A DNA stretch of 64,000 nucleotides from Methylobacillus flagellatus (GTDB lineage Bacteria > Pseudomonadota > Gammaproteobacteria > Burkholderiales > Methylophilaceae). Of the stretch, positions 20,001 through 27,438 are shown in pieces. The position numbers and the translations under genes are program-made. Under the pieces are notes generated by a model that saw nothing but the letters and a program-made list of their open reading frames with translations, was not told where the DNA came from and searched no databases. The stretch lies in the NCBI RefSeq assembly GCF_005502435.1, contig NZ_SCOU01000002.1, positions 186,001 to 250,000 of the forward strand. Reading direction: 5' to 3'. Each line of letters opens with the position of its first letter. The stretch's first letter is position 1.

Positions 20001-20501
20001 GACCTCATCCTGATGGATCTGGCCATGCCGGTGATGGATGGCTGGGAGGCCAGCTACATGATACGCAAGGTGCACGAGTCGGATGTGCCCATCGCCATCG
20101 TGTCGGCCAACGCCTTCGACAAGGGCCTGGAGAACACCGCCGATATCACGGCCGCCGACTTCATCCTCAAGCCGGTCAATGTGCAGGAACTGCTGCGCTG
20201 GCTGGGCGACCGCCTCAATATCACCTGGATCAGCGCCGCCGATGTGGCCGAGCTGACCATGCCGGTCACACAGGCGCAACAGCCGCAAGCGACCATGCGT
20301 TATCCGGCGCGTGCGCATCTGGATGAGCTGATGCGTTTGATCAACCTTGGCTATGTGCGTGGCATCCAGAAAAAGCTGGACGAGCTGACCACGCTGGAGC
20401 CGGAATGCGGGCCCTTCATCACGCGCCTGCGCAGCATGGCCCAGCAGTTCCAGTTGCAGGCCATGCAACACCTTATGGAGGAGGTGCTAAGCCATGACTG
20501 A
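17082..20501 (+). CDS. NCS1-type transporter fused to hybrid histidine kinase and receiver
   Basis: This is a large sensor protein (about 1139 residues from GTG 17082; TTG 17073 and GTG 16989 are alternatives). Residues about 30-505 form a permease of the purine-cytosine (NCS1) type with about 12 hydrophobic helices. A Cys-rich segment follows (at least nine Cys, DNA 18598-18718), then two more membrane segments, a coiled linker, a DHp domain with phospho-acceptor His694 in SHELRTP, an ATPase domain with N, G1 and G2 boxes (NILGNAVKF, DTGHGI, GGTGLGLTIS), and a receiver with Asp979 in LILMDLAMP. A short helical tail ends the protein. The design parallels CbrA-like transceptor kinases. The ligand is unknown; urea, nucleobases or allantoin/hydantoin are candidates given the context. 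Confidence 0.85.
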   Translation: MNERLDVDDQNAPQRIVKIRRDYNTWVANETLEDFALRFTPRSFRKWSIFRVSNTAFGAISFLVLEAIGGTIAVNYGFINAFWAILAVSMIIFMTGLPISYYAAKYGLDMDLLTRGAGFGYIGSTISSFVYASFTFILFALEAAIMAYALELYFGMPLYIGYLVCALVVVPLVTHGVTLISRIQMITQPIWLTLMALPFIFILYKDPGVLDGLMGFAGKSGYDDGFNLYMFGTAMAIGMALIPQIGEQVDFLRFMPEKTTQNRWRWHAGVLISGPGWIFLGMAKMLGGALLAYMAFTAGRSVEEAVNPNQMYLVGFSQVFSNTELVLAVTVFFVLLSQLKINMTNAYAGSLAWSNFFARLTHSHPGRVVWVVFNALIAIMLMELDVFQALEQVLGLYSNVAISWITAVVADLVINKPLGLSPKGIEFRRAYLYDINPVGVGAMAIASLFSVLAFIGTFGIEAQAFSAFIALITALVTSPLIAWYTKGKYYIARKPVSYQPGKRTDKCSICEREYEIDDIAYCPAYQGSICSLCCCLDARCNDACKPNARISRQWETAMKKILPRSLWRYLDSGMGHYLLLMAVTLSLLGAIFGLIYLHESLTLSEHASQLLPQLKLGYMKAFAALVLISGIIAWWLVLTSESRRVAQEESNRQTRLLQREITLHRQTDAELQQARLVAEQANQAKSRYITGISHELRTPLNSILGYAQLLDNDTSINDSRMQGIRVIRRSGEHLLSLIEGTLDIARIEGGKLTFDTRPLRFPEFIQQLVSMFELQARNKGITFNYILSGELPRVVRADHKRLSQILINILGNAVKFTRHGGVVFRVHYAREMMAIEVEDTGHGIRESELEQIFEPFSRGSAAEKIGGTGLGLTISKMLTELMGGELSLKSEVGKGTTFYIRLFLPQVRVEHDIESVTPLRPIGYKGPRRRILVVDNEPVDRELIINILQPLGFELAEAATGRDCLQMYTEFRPDLILMDLAMPVMDGWEASYMIRKVHESDVPIAIVSANAFDKGLENTADITAADFILKPVNVQELLRWLGDRLNITWISAADVAELTMPVTQAQQPQATMRYPARAHLDELMRLINLGYVRGIQKKLDELTTLEPECGPFITRLRSMAQQFQLQAMQHLMEEVLSHD

Positions 20502-21438
20502 ATCCACTGAGCTGAGCATGCAGGCCAAGGCGGCCACCGTGGTGTTGATCGTGGACGACGTGCCCGAGAACCTGGCGGTGTTGCACGATGCGCTGGACGA
20601 GTCCGGCTTCATCGTGCTGGTGGCCAATAGCGGTGAACGTGCGCTGAAACAGGCCGTAGAAGCCAGCCCGGACATCATCCTGCTGGATGCCATCATGCCG
20701 GGCATGGACGGGTTCGAAGTATGTCGCCACCTCAAGGCCGACCTCAACACGCGCCACATCCCGGTGATCTTCATGACTGGCCTGACCGAATCCGAGCATG
20801 TGGTGGCAGGCTTCTCGGCAGGCGGTACCGATTACGTCACCAAGCCGATACGCACCGCCGAAGTGCTGGCGCGCATCGCTACCCATCTGCAGGCCTCGCG
20901 CTTGATGCACCAGACACGCGGCGCACTCGATGCCTTTGGTCAGGCCGCGATCGCCGTGTTGCCGGGCAACGGCAAGATCGTCTGGCAGACGCCACTGGCG
21001 CGCCAGCTCATGCAGAAATACCTGGAACGCCCGGAGGCCACGGATGACCCAGCCGCCACCTTGCTGGCCTGGGTCAACAAGCTGGCCAGTAGCCGCGAGA
21101 ACCAGTTGTTGCCGCTCACCATCTTCCATCCGGATGGCCGGCTGATCTTCACGCCCGCCGATCTGGAGAGCGAGGAGCAATGGATCCTGCTGCTGCGCGA
21201 GGAATCGGATGCCGCGCAGATCGAGGCACTGATGGCCAACTTCACGCTGACCCGGCGCGAATCCGAAGTGCTGTACTGGGCGGTCAAAGGCAAGACCAAT
21301 CGTGACATCGGCGACATCCTGGGCACCAGCCCGCGCACCGTGAACAAGCATCTGGAGCATGTGTTCACCAAGCTGGGTGTGGAGACGCGCACCGCCGCGG
21401 CTTCTCTGGTCACACGCAAGCTGCGCAACCTGACCTGA
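20494..21438 (+). CDS. Response regulator, receiver plus LuxR-type HTH
   Basis: This 314-residue regulator overlaps the transporter-kinase gene by 8 bp and is its likely cognate partner. The N-terminal receiver has acidic pair DD at 21-22, phosphorylation site Asp65 in IILLDAIMPGMDG and the conserved Lys in DYVTKP. A middle region (about 150-240) has a PAS-like pattern with conserved FHPDGRLIFTP. The C-terminus (about 245-310) is a LuxR/NarL HTH (LTRRESEVLYWAVKGKTNRDIG...SPRTVNKHLEHVFTKLGV). It therefore probably binds DNA as a dimer. Target genes are not visible from sequence; the urt/ure cluster and the divergent receptor are candidates. Confidence 0.9.
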   Translation: MTESTELSMQAKAATVVLIVDDVPENLAVLHDALDESGFIVLVANSGERALKQAVEASPDIILLDAIMPGMDGFEVCRHLKADLNTRHIPVIFMTGLTESEHVVAGFSAGGTDYVTKPIRTAEVLARIATHLQASRLMHQTRGALDAFGQAAIAVLPGNGKIVWQTPLARQLMQKYLERPEATDDPAATLLAWVNKLASSRENQLLPLTIFHPDGRLIFTPADLESEEQWILLLREESDAAQIEALMANFTLTRRESEVLYWAVKGKTNRDIGDILGTSPRTVNKHLEHVFTKLGVETRTAAASLVTRKLRNLT

Positions 21439-21517
21439 AATCAGCCACCTTCGGGAGCTGGGTCTCCGCTGGGCGGGCGGGTAGCTCGCTCCACTCGGCT
21501 GTGTTGCTGCGCTCGGC

Positions 21518-22531
21518 CTAGCGTGCCGCCTTACGCTGCAATACTGCCGCCACCTGCGCGCCCAGGGCATGGCCGCTGGTCCAGGCACCTTCCACGCGTC
21601 CTCCGTTGAGCCAGTCGCCACACAGTCCCAGCGCTTTGTCGGCGTCCCAGCCGAACTGCACACTGAGTGCGTTCTCGGTGTCGGCATAGCGCCAGCGATG
21701 CACGGTACTGCTGACGGGGGCAGGTAGGCCAAGCAAGGCCGCCGCCTCCAGCAGTTGCGTCGTCACCCATGCCGCCTCCTGTTCCAGATGGGCCTCGCTC
21801 CAGGTTGGGCTGGCCTGCACCACCCAGCATTCCTGACCGCTGCGGCCCGGCTTGCTGCTGTTGCGTGCCAGCCAGCTGATCGGCCCCTGGTTCACGAAAG
21901 CGGCATCGAAGTCCATGCGGATGGGCGCGGCATATTGCAGCATCAGCGTCCAGCAACCGCGCATCACCGCCTGCGCGGGCAAGGCTGCCAGCGGGCTGTC
22001 CTGAGTCGCCAGCAGCTTGGCTGCCTGCGGTGCCGGGATGGCCAGCACCAGGGCGTCGAATCCAGTCGGGTGCAGGCCATGCTCGGCGGTGGTGATCTGC
22101 CATTGGCCCTGGTCATGCCGTATGGACTGCACCGTGGCCTGATCAGTATGGTCCAGCCCCGCATACAGCGCATGGGCGGGTGAGGTCATGTGCGGCACGC
22201 CCAAATAGCGGGTCACGGGCTGGGTGTTTCTGCCCGCGCCGCTGTGCGCAGGCAATATGGCGATGTTGCCGTGCCAGGGCGCTGCCAGACCGGCAGCCTG
22301 CCAGCGATCCACTTCGGCCTGGAAAGCCACATCGCGCACGGTGAAATATTGCGCGCCATGGTCGCACTGCCACTGGTCGGTTCTGCGCGTGCTCATGCGG
22401 CCGGAGGGGCCGCGGCTCTTTTCAAAGATCAGGCTGCGTATGCCCTGCGCCTGTAGGGCCTGTGCGCAGGCCAGACCTGCCATGCCGGCGCCGATGATGG
22501 CGACCTGATGCGGTGTGTTCACGTCGTTCAC
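21518..22531 (-). CDS. FAD-dependent oxidoreductase, renalase-like
   Basis: This 337-residue flavoprotein starts with the Rossmann dinucleotide motif IIGAGMAGLACAQAL (residues 12-26) and the following acidic residue of the FAD ribose site (FEKSRGPSGRMSTRR). The C-terminal HRWRYAD and GLCGDWLNGGRVEGAWTSG segments match the renalase/amine-oxidase group of NAD(P)/FAD proteins. Bacterial renalases oxidise abnormal dihydro-NAD(P) isomers; whether this one does is not shown. It is convergent with the response regulator and divergent from an SDR gene. Confidence 0.85.
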   Translation of the reverse strand: MNDVNTPHQVAIIGAGMAGLACAQALQAQGIRSLIFEKSRGPSGRMSTRRTDQWQCDHGAQYFTVRDVAFQAEVDRWQAAGLAAPWHGNIAILPAHSGAGRNTQPVTRYLGVPHMTSPAHALYAGLDHTDQATVQSIRHDQGQWQITTAEHGLHPTGFDALVLAIPAPQAAKLLATQDSPLAALPAQAVMRGCWTLMLQYAAPIRMDFDAAFVNQGPISWLARNSSKPGRSGQECWVVQASPTWSEAHLEQEAAWVTTQLLEAAALLGLPAPVSSTVHRWRYADTENALSVQFGWDADKALGLCGDWLNGGRVEGAWTSGHALGAQVAAVLQRKAAR

Positions 22532-22688
22532 TTTCTGCGATTACTTAACTAAGGTTGAATCTTTGCCTGCAGGCGCTGACCAAGCAGCGCTGTCAGACTA
22601 TAACGGGACTGATCGCCGGGCTGTCAACACGATCAGCCTGCTTTTTTATCGATCGCCAGCCACGGGCTGGTCTGGTAGAGGAACACGC

Positions 22689-23429
22689 ATGGAAAAAGTT
22701 GCATTGATCACAGGGGCCTGCGGTGGCCTGGGGCAAGCGATGACCGCGCAACTGGCCGCCGGGCACCAGCTGGTGCTGGTTAGCCGCGACGCGGCCCGCT
22801 TGCAGCAGATGTATGGCGATAACCATGTGCAGATCGAGGCAGATTGCACCACGCTGGCCGGCGCTGATGCTGTGCTGCAACAGCTGGAAAGCCGGGGACT
22901 GCCAGCGCCGACCTTGCTCGCGCATTGCGTGGGCAATATCCGTCTGGGTGCCATGCACCGCATGAGCGAAGCCGATTTTATGGCATGCATGCAGGCTAAT
23001 CTGTTCAGTGCCTATTTCATGCTGGCAGCGTTCCTGAAGGCGCTGCGTGTCGCCAAACAGCCGGGTGCTGCCGTGCTGGTCTCGTCGGCGGCAGCCCGCA
23101 TCGGCACGCCCAATCATGAAGCCATCGCGGCTGCCAAAGGCGGACTGGAGGCCATGGTGCGTGGCGCCGCAGCGACTTATGCGTCTTACCAGATACGCAT
23201 CAACGCCGTGGCGCCCGGGCTCATGGAAACGCCGGCCGCCAGTGCCTTGCTCGCCAGTGAAGCGGGCCGTGAACTGGCAGCACGCCAATATCCCTTGCCC
23301 GGTATCGGTCAGCCGCAAGAACTGGCCAGCCTGATGGCCTGGTTGCTGTCTGAGCAGGCGGCACGGGTGACCGGCCAGGTGTGGTCGCTGGATGGTGGTT
23401 ATGCCGCCATCCGTCCGCTGGTCAAATAA
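22689..23429 (+). CDS. Atypical short-chain dehydrogenase/reductase lacking the catalytic Tyr
   Basis: This 246-residue SDR starts at ATG 22689 with AGAGGA upstream. The coenzyme motif is TGACGGLG (residues 8-15). Ser133 and Lys150 of the SDR active site are in place, but the Tyr expected at 146 (Ser+13, Lys-4) is Ile, in PNHEAIAAAKGG; the NNAG motif is also altered (CVGN). I recall similar PNHEAIAAAK sequences in other bacteria, so this is likely a conserved subfamily and not a mutation. The C-terminal WSLDGGYAAIRP follows the usual SDR end. Catalysis by the classical mechanism is doubtful. Confidence 0.85.
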   Translation: MEKVALITGACGGLGQAMTAQLAAGHQLVLVSRDAARLQQMYGDNHVQIEADCTTLAGADAVLQQLESRGLPAPTLLAHCVGNIRLGAMHRMSEADFMACMQANLFSAYFMLAAFLKALRVAKQPGAAVLVSSAAARIGTPNHEAIAAAKGGLEAMVRGAAATYASYQIRINAVAPGLMETPAASALLASEAGRELAARQYPLPGIGQPQELASLMAWLLSEQAARVTGQVWSLDGGYAAIRPLVK

Positions 23430-23607
23430 GGCGGCGCGCCATGGCCTGTGGTGTCATCGCGGGCGTAGTGGTTGGCAGGACAGCCGTGCGTATCGCGCTG
23501 ACTGGCCAAGCTGGTTGGCGGGGCTAGCAAACCTGTCTGGATATGGCATGATGGCGCTAGCATTTATTGGCGCTAGGATTTATCGGCGGGTGGAAGACGG
23601 GGTGCGT

Positions 23608-24927
23608 ATGCGTGGCTTATGGTGTTTGATCGCGGTGGCTTTGTTGAGTCAGCTCAGTGGCTGTGCCACCAATCCGATGACGGGCCGCTCGCAACTCAGT
23701 CTGGTGTCAGAAGCCTCGGCCATCAATCAGAGCACGCAACTGTATGCGTCCATGATCGAAGGCTATGGCAAACAGAACAAGCTCATCGACGACCCGGCCA
23801 TCAACCAGCGCCTGCAGACGCTGACCAACCGGCTGATCGCGCGTGCGGTGCAATACCGTCCTGATTCACAGGGCTGGGAATGGCAGGTCAATGTCATCGA
23901 TAACGACGCCATCAATGCCACCTGCATGCCAGGCGGCAAGATGGCGGTGTTCAAGGGCCTGCTGGAGAAGATCCAGCCTACCGATGACGAGCTGGCCCAG
24001 GTGATGGGCCACGAGATCGCGCATGCGCTGGCCAATCACGGTGCCGAGAAGATGTCCATGCAGATCCTGTCGCAGATCGCGGTGGCAGCAGTGGCGGTGG
24101 CCGCCACCAGTGGCGATGCCAATTCTACGCCACGTCAGCGTCAGTACAACCAGCAGACCGCACACAGTGCCGCAGGCCTGGCCGCTGCCGCCTTCATCAC
24201 TCTGCCCAACAGCCGTGGCGCCGAGAGCGAAGCCGATAAACTGGGCATCGAACTGGCCGCGCAGGCCGGTTATGACCCGGCTGCGGCGGTGACCTTATGG
24301 GAGAAGATGGGCGCTGCCAACAACAGTGCCAGCGGACAGCAAGCCGATTTTTTCAGCACTCACCCTTCTTCCGACAAGCGCATCGAAGCACTGCAGGCGC
24401 TGCAGGCGCCGATGCAGAAGATATACCGCGCCGCGCTGGCCGCGCGTGACGATGCCAGCGAATATCAATATGTGCGTGTGGGCACGGACACGGCCGGGTT
24501 CAATTCCTCCAATGTGCGCGTGATCGAGGAGGGCAAGGTCAATCTGGCTGAGCCACCCGCGGTGGATGCCAGCAAAGCGCTGGCGTTCTACTCGCCCGAG
24601 CTGGAAGCGTTCAAGGAAGGGCGCACCGAGCTGCCGTGTCAAAGCTGCGGCCTGCAGTTCTACCTTAATCAGAGTGATTTCAAAGCCTTGCAGGAAAAGC
24701 AGGATTGGCGCGGGCTGATGCAGAAAGTGGTCAAGGTGGGCTATCACTTCGACCTGTCCTATTACTATCTGGGGCTGGCCGCACGCGGCCTGGGCTTTAC
24801 GGAAGCCGCTGCCGGCTACTTCAGCAAAGCACGGATGCTGTCCGGCTCGGAACAGTTCTCCTGCGCCAACGCCAGTTTCAATAAATGCGACGGCGTGGAT
24901 CTCGACGCGTTGGCAGTCAACCCTTAA
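23608..24927 (+). CDS. M48 family metalloprotease lipoprotein
   Basis: This 439-residue protein is a periplasmic, lipid-anchored zinc metalloprotease. Started at ATG 23608, it has a type II signal peptide with lipobox LSGC (Cys19) and the typical follow-up TNPMTGRSQLSLVSE. The zinc motif HEIAH is at residues 135-139, with the third ligand in GAESEADKLG. It resembles LoiP/BepA-type proteases that clear misassembled outer-membrane proteins. The C-terminal third has a four-Cys-containing region (LPCQSCG and a later pair) of unclear role. The frame is open far upstream, but only this start gives a signal peptide. Confidence 0.88.
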   Translation: MRGLWCLIAVALLSQLSGCATNPMTGRSQLSLVSEASAINQSTQLYASMIEGYGKQNKLIDDPAINQRLQTLTNRLIARAVQYRPDSQGWEWQVNVIDNDAINATCMPGGKMAVFKGLLEKIQPTDDELAQVMGHEIAHALANHGAEKMSMQILSQIAVAAVAVAATSGDANSTPRQRQYNQQTAHSAAGLAAAAFITLPNSRGAESEADKLGIELAAQAGYDPAAAVTLWEKMGAANNSASGQQADFFSTHPSSDKRIEALQALQAPMQKIYRAALAARDDASEYQYVRVGTDTAGFNSSNVRVIEEGKVNLAEPPAVDASKALAFYSPELEAFKEGRTELPCQSCGLQFYLNQSDFKALQEKQDWRGLMQKVVKVGYHFDLSYYYLGLAARGLGFTEAAAGYFSKARMLSGSEQFSCANASFNKCDGVDLDALAVNP

Positions 24928-24964
24928 GCAACCGTATGGTGAGTGCTTAGTGGCAAGGCCGGGA

Positions 24965-25198
24965 TCACCAGCCCTGCTTCCACTGTGCCTCGTCCAGCAG
25001 CTTTTGCCAGGGCATGGTCCACTGCCGTCTGGTCAGCACCGCCTCCAGCACCACGTGCTCGACTTGTCTGCTCTCGTCTTCCGCGAGCAGCAATTTCACC
25101 ACCATGAAGTGCTTTTCCTTGTTCTCCGGGGCGACCTTGCTCCATTTGCTGTTGTGCAGCTTTTGCGGGTTGAGTCGGCGTAATGTCATCTTGTGCAT
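24965..25198 (-). CDS. Small Trp-rich conserved protein, TIGR02450 type
   Basis: This 77-residue cytoplasmic protein fits the TIGR02450 family of small Trp-rich proteins: start RRLNPQKLHNSKWSKVAPENKEKHF, then VVKL and a C-terminal Trp-rich stretch (RRQWTMPWQKLLDEAQWKQGW). The family function is unknown. AAGGAAG lies just upstream of the ATG on the minus strand. A second small gene ends 9 bp upstream, so the two are co-transcribed. Confidence 0.8.
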   Translation of the reverse strand: MHKMTLRRLNPQKLHNSKWSKVAPENKEKHFMVVKLLLAEDESRQVEHVVLEAVLTRRQWTMPWQKLLDEAQWKQGW

Positions 25199-25207
25199 AG
25201 GCTTCCT

Positions 25208-25408
25208 TTAGTGACGCTTGCCTTGCCAGGTGCCGCCATAACGGTAGCCCTCCAGTACTTTTGCGCGTTTGCAGCATGCGCTGCAAACAAAGCACCAGTC
25301 CGCATGCGCTTCAAGCTTGACCCGGTAGAGCGTGCTGTGGGCGTGCTGGCACAACTGGCAAGGTTTGGTTTTCAATGTCCATCCTGTGGTATCCATGCGC
25401 TGATTCAC
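25208..25408 (-). CDS. Small Cys-rich (zinc-ribbon-like) protein
   Basis: This protein of 66 residues (62 if started at the fifth codon, 25396) has two Cys pairs, PCQLCQ and CFVCSACC, spaced about 22 residues apart, which suggests a single zinc-ribbon-type site. It ends in a basic tail (YGGTWQGKRH). It is followed closely by the TIGR02450-type gene on the same strand. I do not recognise a named family. The Cys spacing and gene pairing support a real gene. Confidence 0.6.
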   Translation of the reverse strand: MNQRMDTTGWTLKTKPCQLCQHAHSTLYRVKLEAHADWCFVCSACCKRAKVLEGYRYGGTWQGKRH

Positions 25409-25413
25409 TGGCT

Positions 25414-25445
25414 GACAAAAAGAAGGCCGGGTGATGCCCGGCCTT
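25414..25445 (-). terminator. Intrinsic terminator after the deacetylase-like lipoprotein gene
   Basis: On the minus strand, a 9-bp GC-rich stem (25445-25437 with 25431-25423, AAGGCCGGG/CCCGGCCTT) is followed by CTTTTTG. It lies about 70 nt after the stop of the gene ending at 25515 and separates it from the two small genes downstream. Confidence 0.8.
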
Positions 25446-25514
25446 GTAAGTTACGCGCATAAATCATGCGCTTGCATAGACGCGCCAATTCGCCGCAGGT
25501 TCATTGTGCGCAAA

Positions 25515-26486
25515 TCATTTGTTGGGTAGTGTATTGGGCGGGCTCAACGGTTTGGGGGTTGCCGTCCAGCGTAACGCGATACCTGCAGCGGCGGCGGCCT
25601 GCTCCATCATGGGGATGGCGGTCTCCAGCCTGTGCAAAAAATCCACCGCTGTTTCCTGATGGAAGCCCGTGACCAGCACCTGCTTGTCGGCGGCGATCAG
25701 TGTCTGCAGATAACCCACCAGTTGCTCTGGCGTGAAGTAGTCAGCCAGGCTGCCATTGTTCGGGTATTGCGTCAGCCCGCCGGGCACCGCGTATGGCTGG
25801 TCAAGCACCGAGGCGCCCGGGTGCAGCTTGGTCAGCGACTGCACCAGCGCACTGCGTTCCGTCCAGGAACTGCTGATCTGGCGATAGTCGATATGCGAGC
25901 TATCCACCCTGAAGCCATTCGCTACCAGGGCCTCCCTGAGTTTTGGGCCGGCTTGCCAGCCGCCGGCGCGGAAGCTGTCCGGACGTGGAAATCCATGCGT
26001 CACCATCAGCGCCTGACTGCAGCTTAGCAGGCGGCTTAACGCGGCCGTGTCGTAGGCCAGCTCTAGGCTGACGGCATAGCCACAATCCTGATGCTCGCAA
26101 TCTTCTTGCAACTTGACGATGCTGGGTGCCTCGACGAACGGAACGCGGCAATGGCGCATCAGCGATTGCCAGCCGTGCAGATGCAAGCCCAGATGGTCAT
26201 GCGGCCGCAAGGTGCGCCGTATGCTGCTGGCGGCGAGTTGGGCATCCATGCCGGGTTTGACGAAGTAGGCCGGGTTGAGAAAGTGCCACAAGGGTACCTG
26301 TGGGAATTTCTGCCGGAAGGCCTGCATCGCCTCGATGTTTTCTTCATCCAGCGTTGCGCCTTCCCAATCCACCGTTACGTAGACTTGCAGCGTTTTCTGC
26401 ACAGGGCTGGGGGTGGGTGGTTTGTGGCTGCAAGCAGCCCCTGTCAGTAAAAGCAACGTTACTAACAGCAGTCTGGGCAGGTGCAT
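25515..26486 (-). CDS. Polysaccharide deacetylase-like lipoprotein
   Basis: This 323-residue protein has a lipoprotein signal with lipobox LTGAAC (Cys about 19) followed by a Pro-rich linker. The catalytic domain resembles the NodB/carbohydrate esterase 4 barrel: VYVTVDWEG carries the expected motif 1 Asp, HLGLHLHGWQ a His pair, and FRAGGWQAG the arginine motif. The HxxxH metal motif is not in the standard spacing, so activity and substrate are uncertain. It stands alone, ending at an intrinsic terminator. Confidence 0.7.
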   Translation of the reverse strand: MHLPRLLLVTLLLLTGAACSHKPPTPSPVQKTLQVYVTVDWEGATLDEENIEAMQAFRQKFPQVPLWHFLNPAYFVKPGMDAQLAASSIRRTLRPHDHLGLHLHGWQSLMRHCRVPFVEAPSIVKLQEDCEHQDCGYAVSLELAYDTAALSRLLSCSQALMVTHGFPRPDSFRAGGWQAGPKLREALVANGFRVDSSHIDYRQISSSWTERSALVQSLTKLHPGASVLDQPYAVPGGLTQYPNNGSLADYFTPEQLVGYLQTLIAADKQVLVTGFHQETAVDFLHRLETAIPMMEQAAAAAGIALRWTATPKPLSPPNTLPNK

Positions 26487-26643
26487 CGGGTGTGGGCTTC
26501 CGCTGGTGATGGGTTCGGCTTATGTTAAACCACGCGCCCACAACAGACACGGTCTTGATCACAACAGATGGTGCAGACTAGACGCTTGCAAGGGCAAGGC
26601 AATGGCGGCACTCGCAATAAAACTGTCGATAAAAATGAGCAAT

Positions 26644-26670
26644 AAAAACGGCGCTCCAGGCGCCGTTTTT
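26644..26670 (-). terminator. Intrinsic terminator of azurin (bidirectional)
   Basis: An 11-bp stem AAAAACGGCGC/GCGCCGTTTTT with a 5-nt loop lies 48 nt beyond the azurin stop. Both strands have A/T tracts, so it can terminate in either direction. The stem is identical to the one after pqqA at 32894-32920; only the loop differs. Confidence 0.88.
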
Positions 26671-26717
26671 AAGGTCAGCTTATTCACCTGCATGAATGAA
26701 CCGGTCGTACCGGATGT

Positions 26718-27173
26718 TTAACCTACAACCTTGAAGGTACCCTTCATGATGCCGGAGTGGCCAGGGAAACTGCAGAAGAACGAGTAGGCTTCTTTGGCAC
26801 TGAGCTTGTCCGTCTTGAACTTGAAGGTGGTGGTTTCGCCGCCACCGATCACCGTACTGGCGGCGATCACACGCGCGTCATTCGGCTTCACGTAATTCTT
26901 GTCCGCACCTGCCACCATACCGTCATTCGCCACAGCAGTCATGTCAGCTGTCTTGGTGATCACGATATTGTGGCCCATGATGGCCTTGGCCATGGTGCCG
27001 GTGTTTTTGAGATTGATGGTCACTTCCTTGCAGCTCTTCTTGACCGCGATCTCTTTCACGTTGAACGCCATGGAAGCGGTCGCTTCCACCGTATGCACAC
27101 ATTCATTGGCACTTGCCGATTGTGCGAACAAACCAGCCAGCATCACTGCACCCACCATTGCGATTGATTTCAT
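26718..27173 (-). CDS. azu: Azurin (type I copper protein)
   Basis: This periplasmic blue-copper electron carrier is 151 residues when started at ATG 27173, which has GGAGAG 5 nt upstream; a second in-frame ATG at 27185 lacks spacing. The signal peptide ends at SASA (about residue 22). Copper ligands are visible: His68 in MGHNIVIT, Cys134 in FFCSFPGHSGIMKG, His139 and the axial Met143. A disulfide pair (Cys25/Cys48) is conserved in azurins. In methylotrophs azurin can accept electrons from periplasmic dehydrogenases; the partner here is not known. Confidence 0.95.
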   Translation of the reverse strand: MKSIAMVGAVMLAGLFAQSASANECVHTVEATASMAFNVKEIAVKKSCKEVTINLKNTGTMAKAIMGHNIVITKTADMTAVANDGMVAGADKNYVKPNDARVIAASTVIGGGETTTFKFKTDKLSAKEAYSFFCSFPGHSGIMKGTFKVVG

Positions 27174-27438
27174 GAGTCTCTCCATAGTTGATTTACATGA
27201 TTAAGAAGGAAGCTATGGAAATTAGTTCGCACGCAAGGTATCTGGCTTAAAAATTCAGACATTGCGTGTTGAAGTTACCCCTTTATCAAGGTTATTTCTG
27301 TTGGCTGCATCAGCTGCCAGCGGCTGAGATCAAAAGATAATTTAATTATTTTGCATCCAAATAAATTGTGAAAACGTATTAATCGGGGGAAGCAAAGCTT
27401 CACATCAGATTCCAGTAGCTTCACATAAAAGGATGAAC

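Noticed and set aside
23575-23600. TTATCGGC before the M48 protease as a FliA -10 on the minus strand
   Set aside because: No matching -35 element and the adjacent genes are not flagellar.
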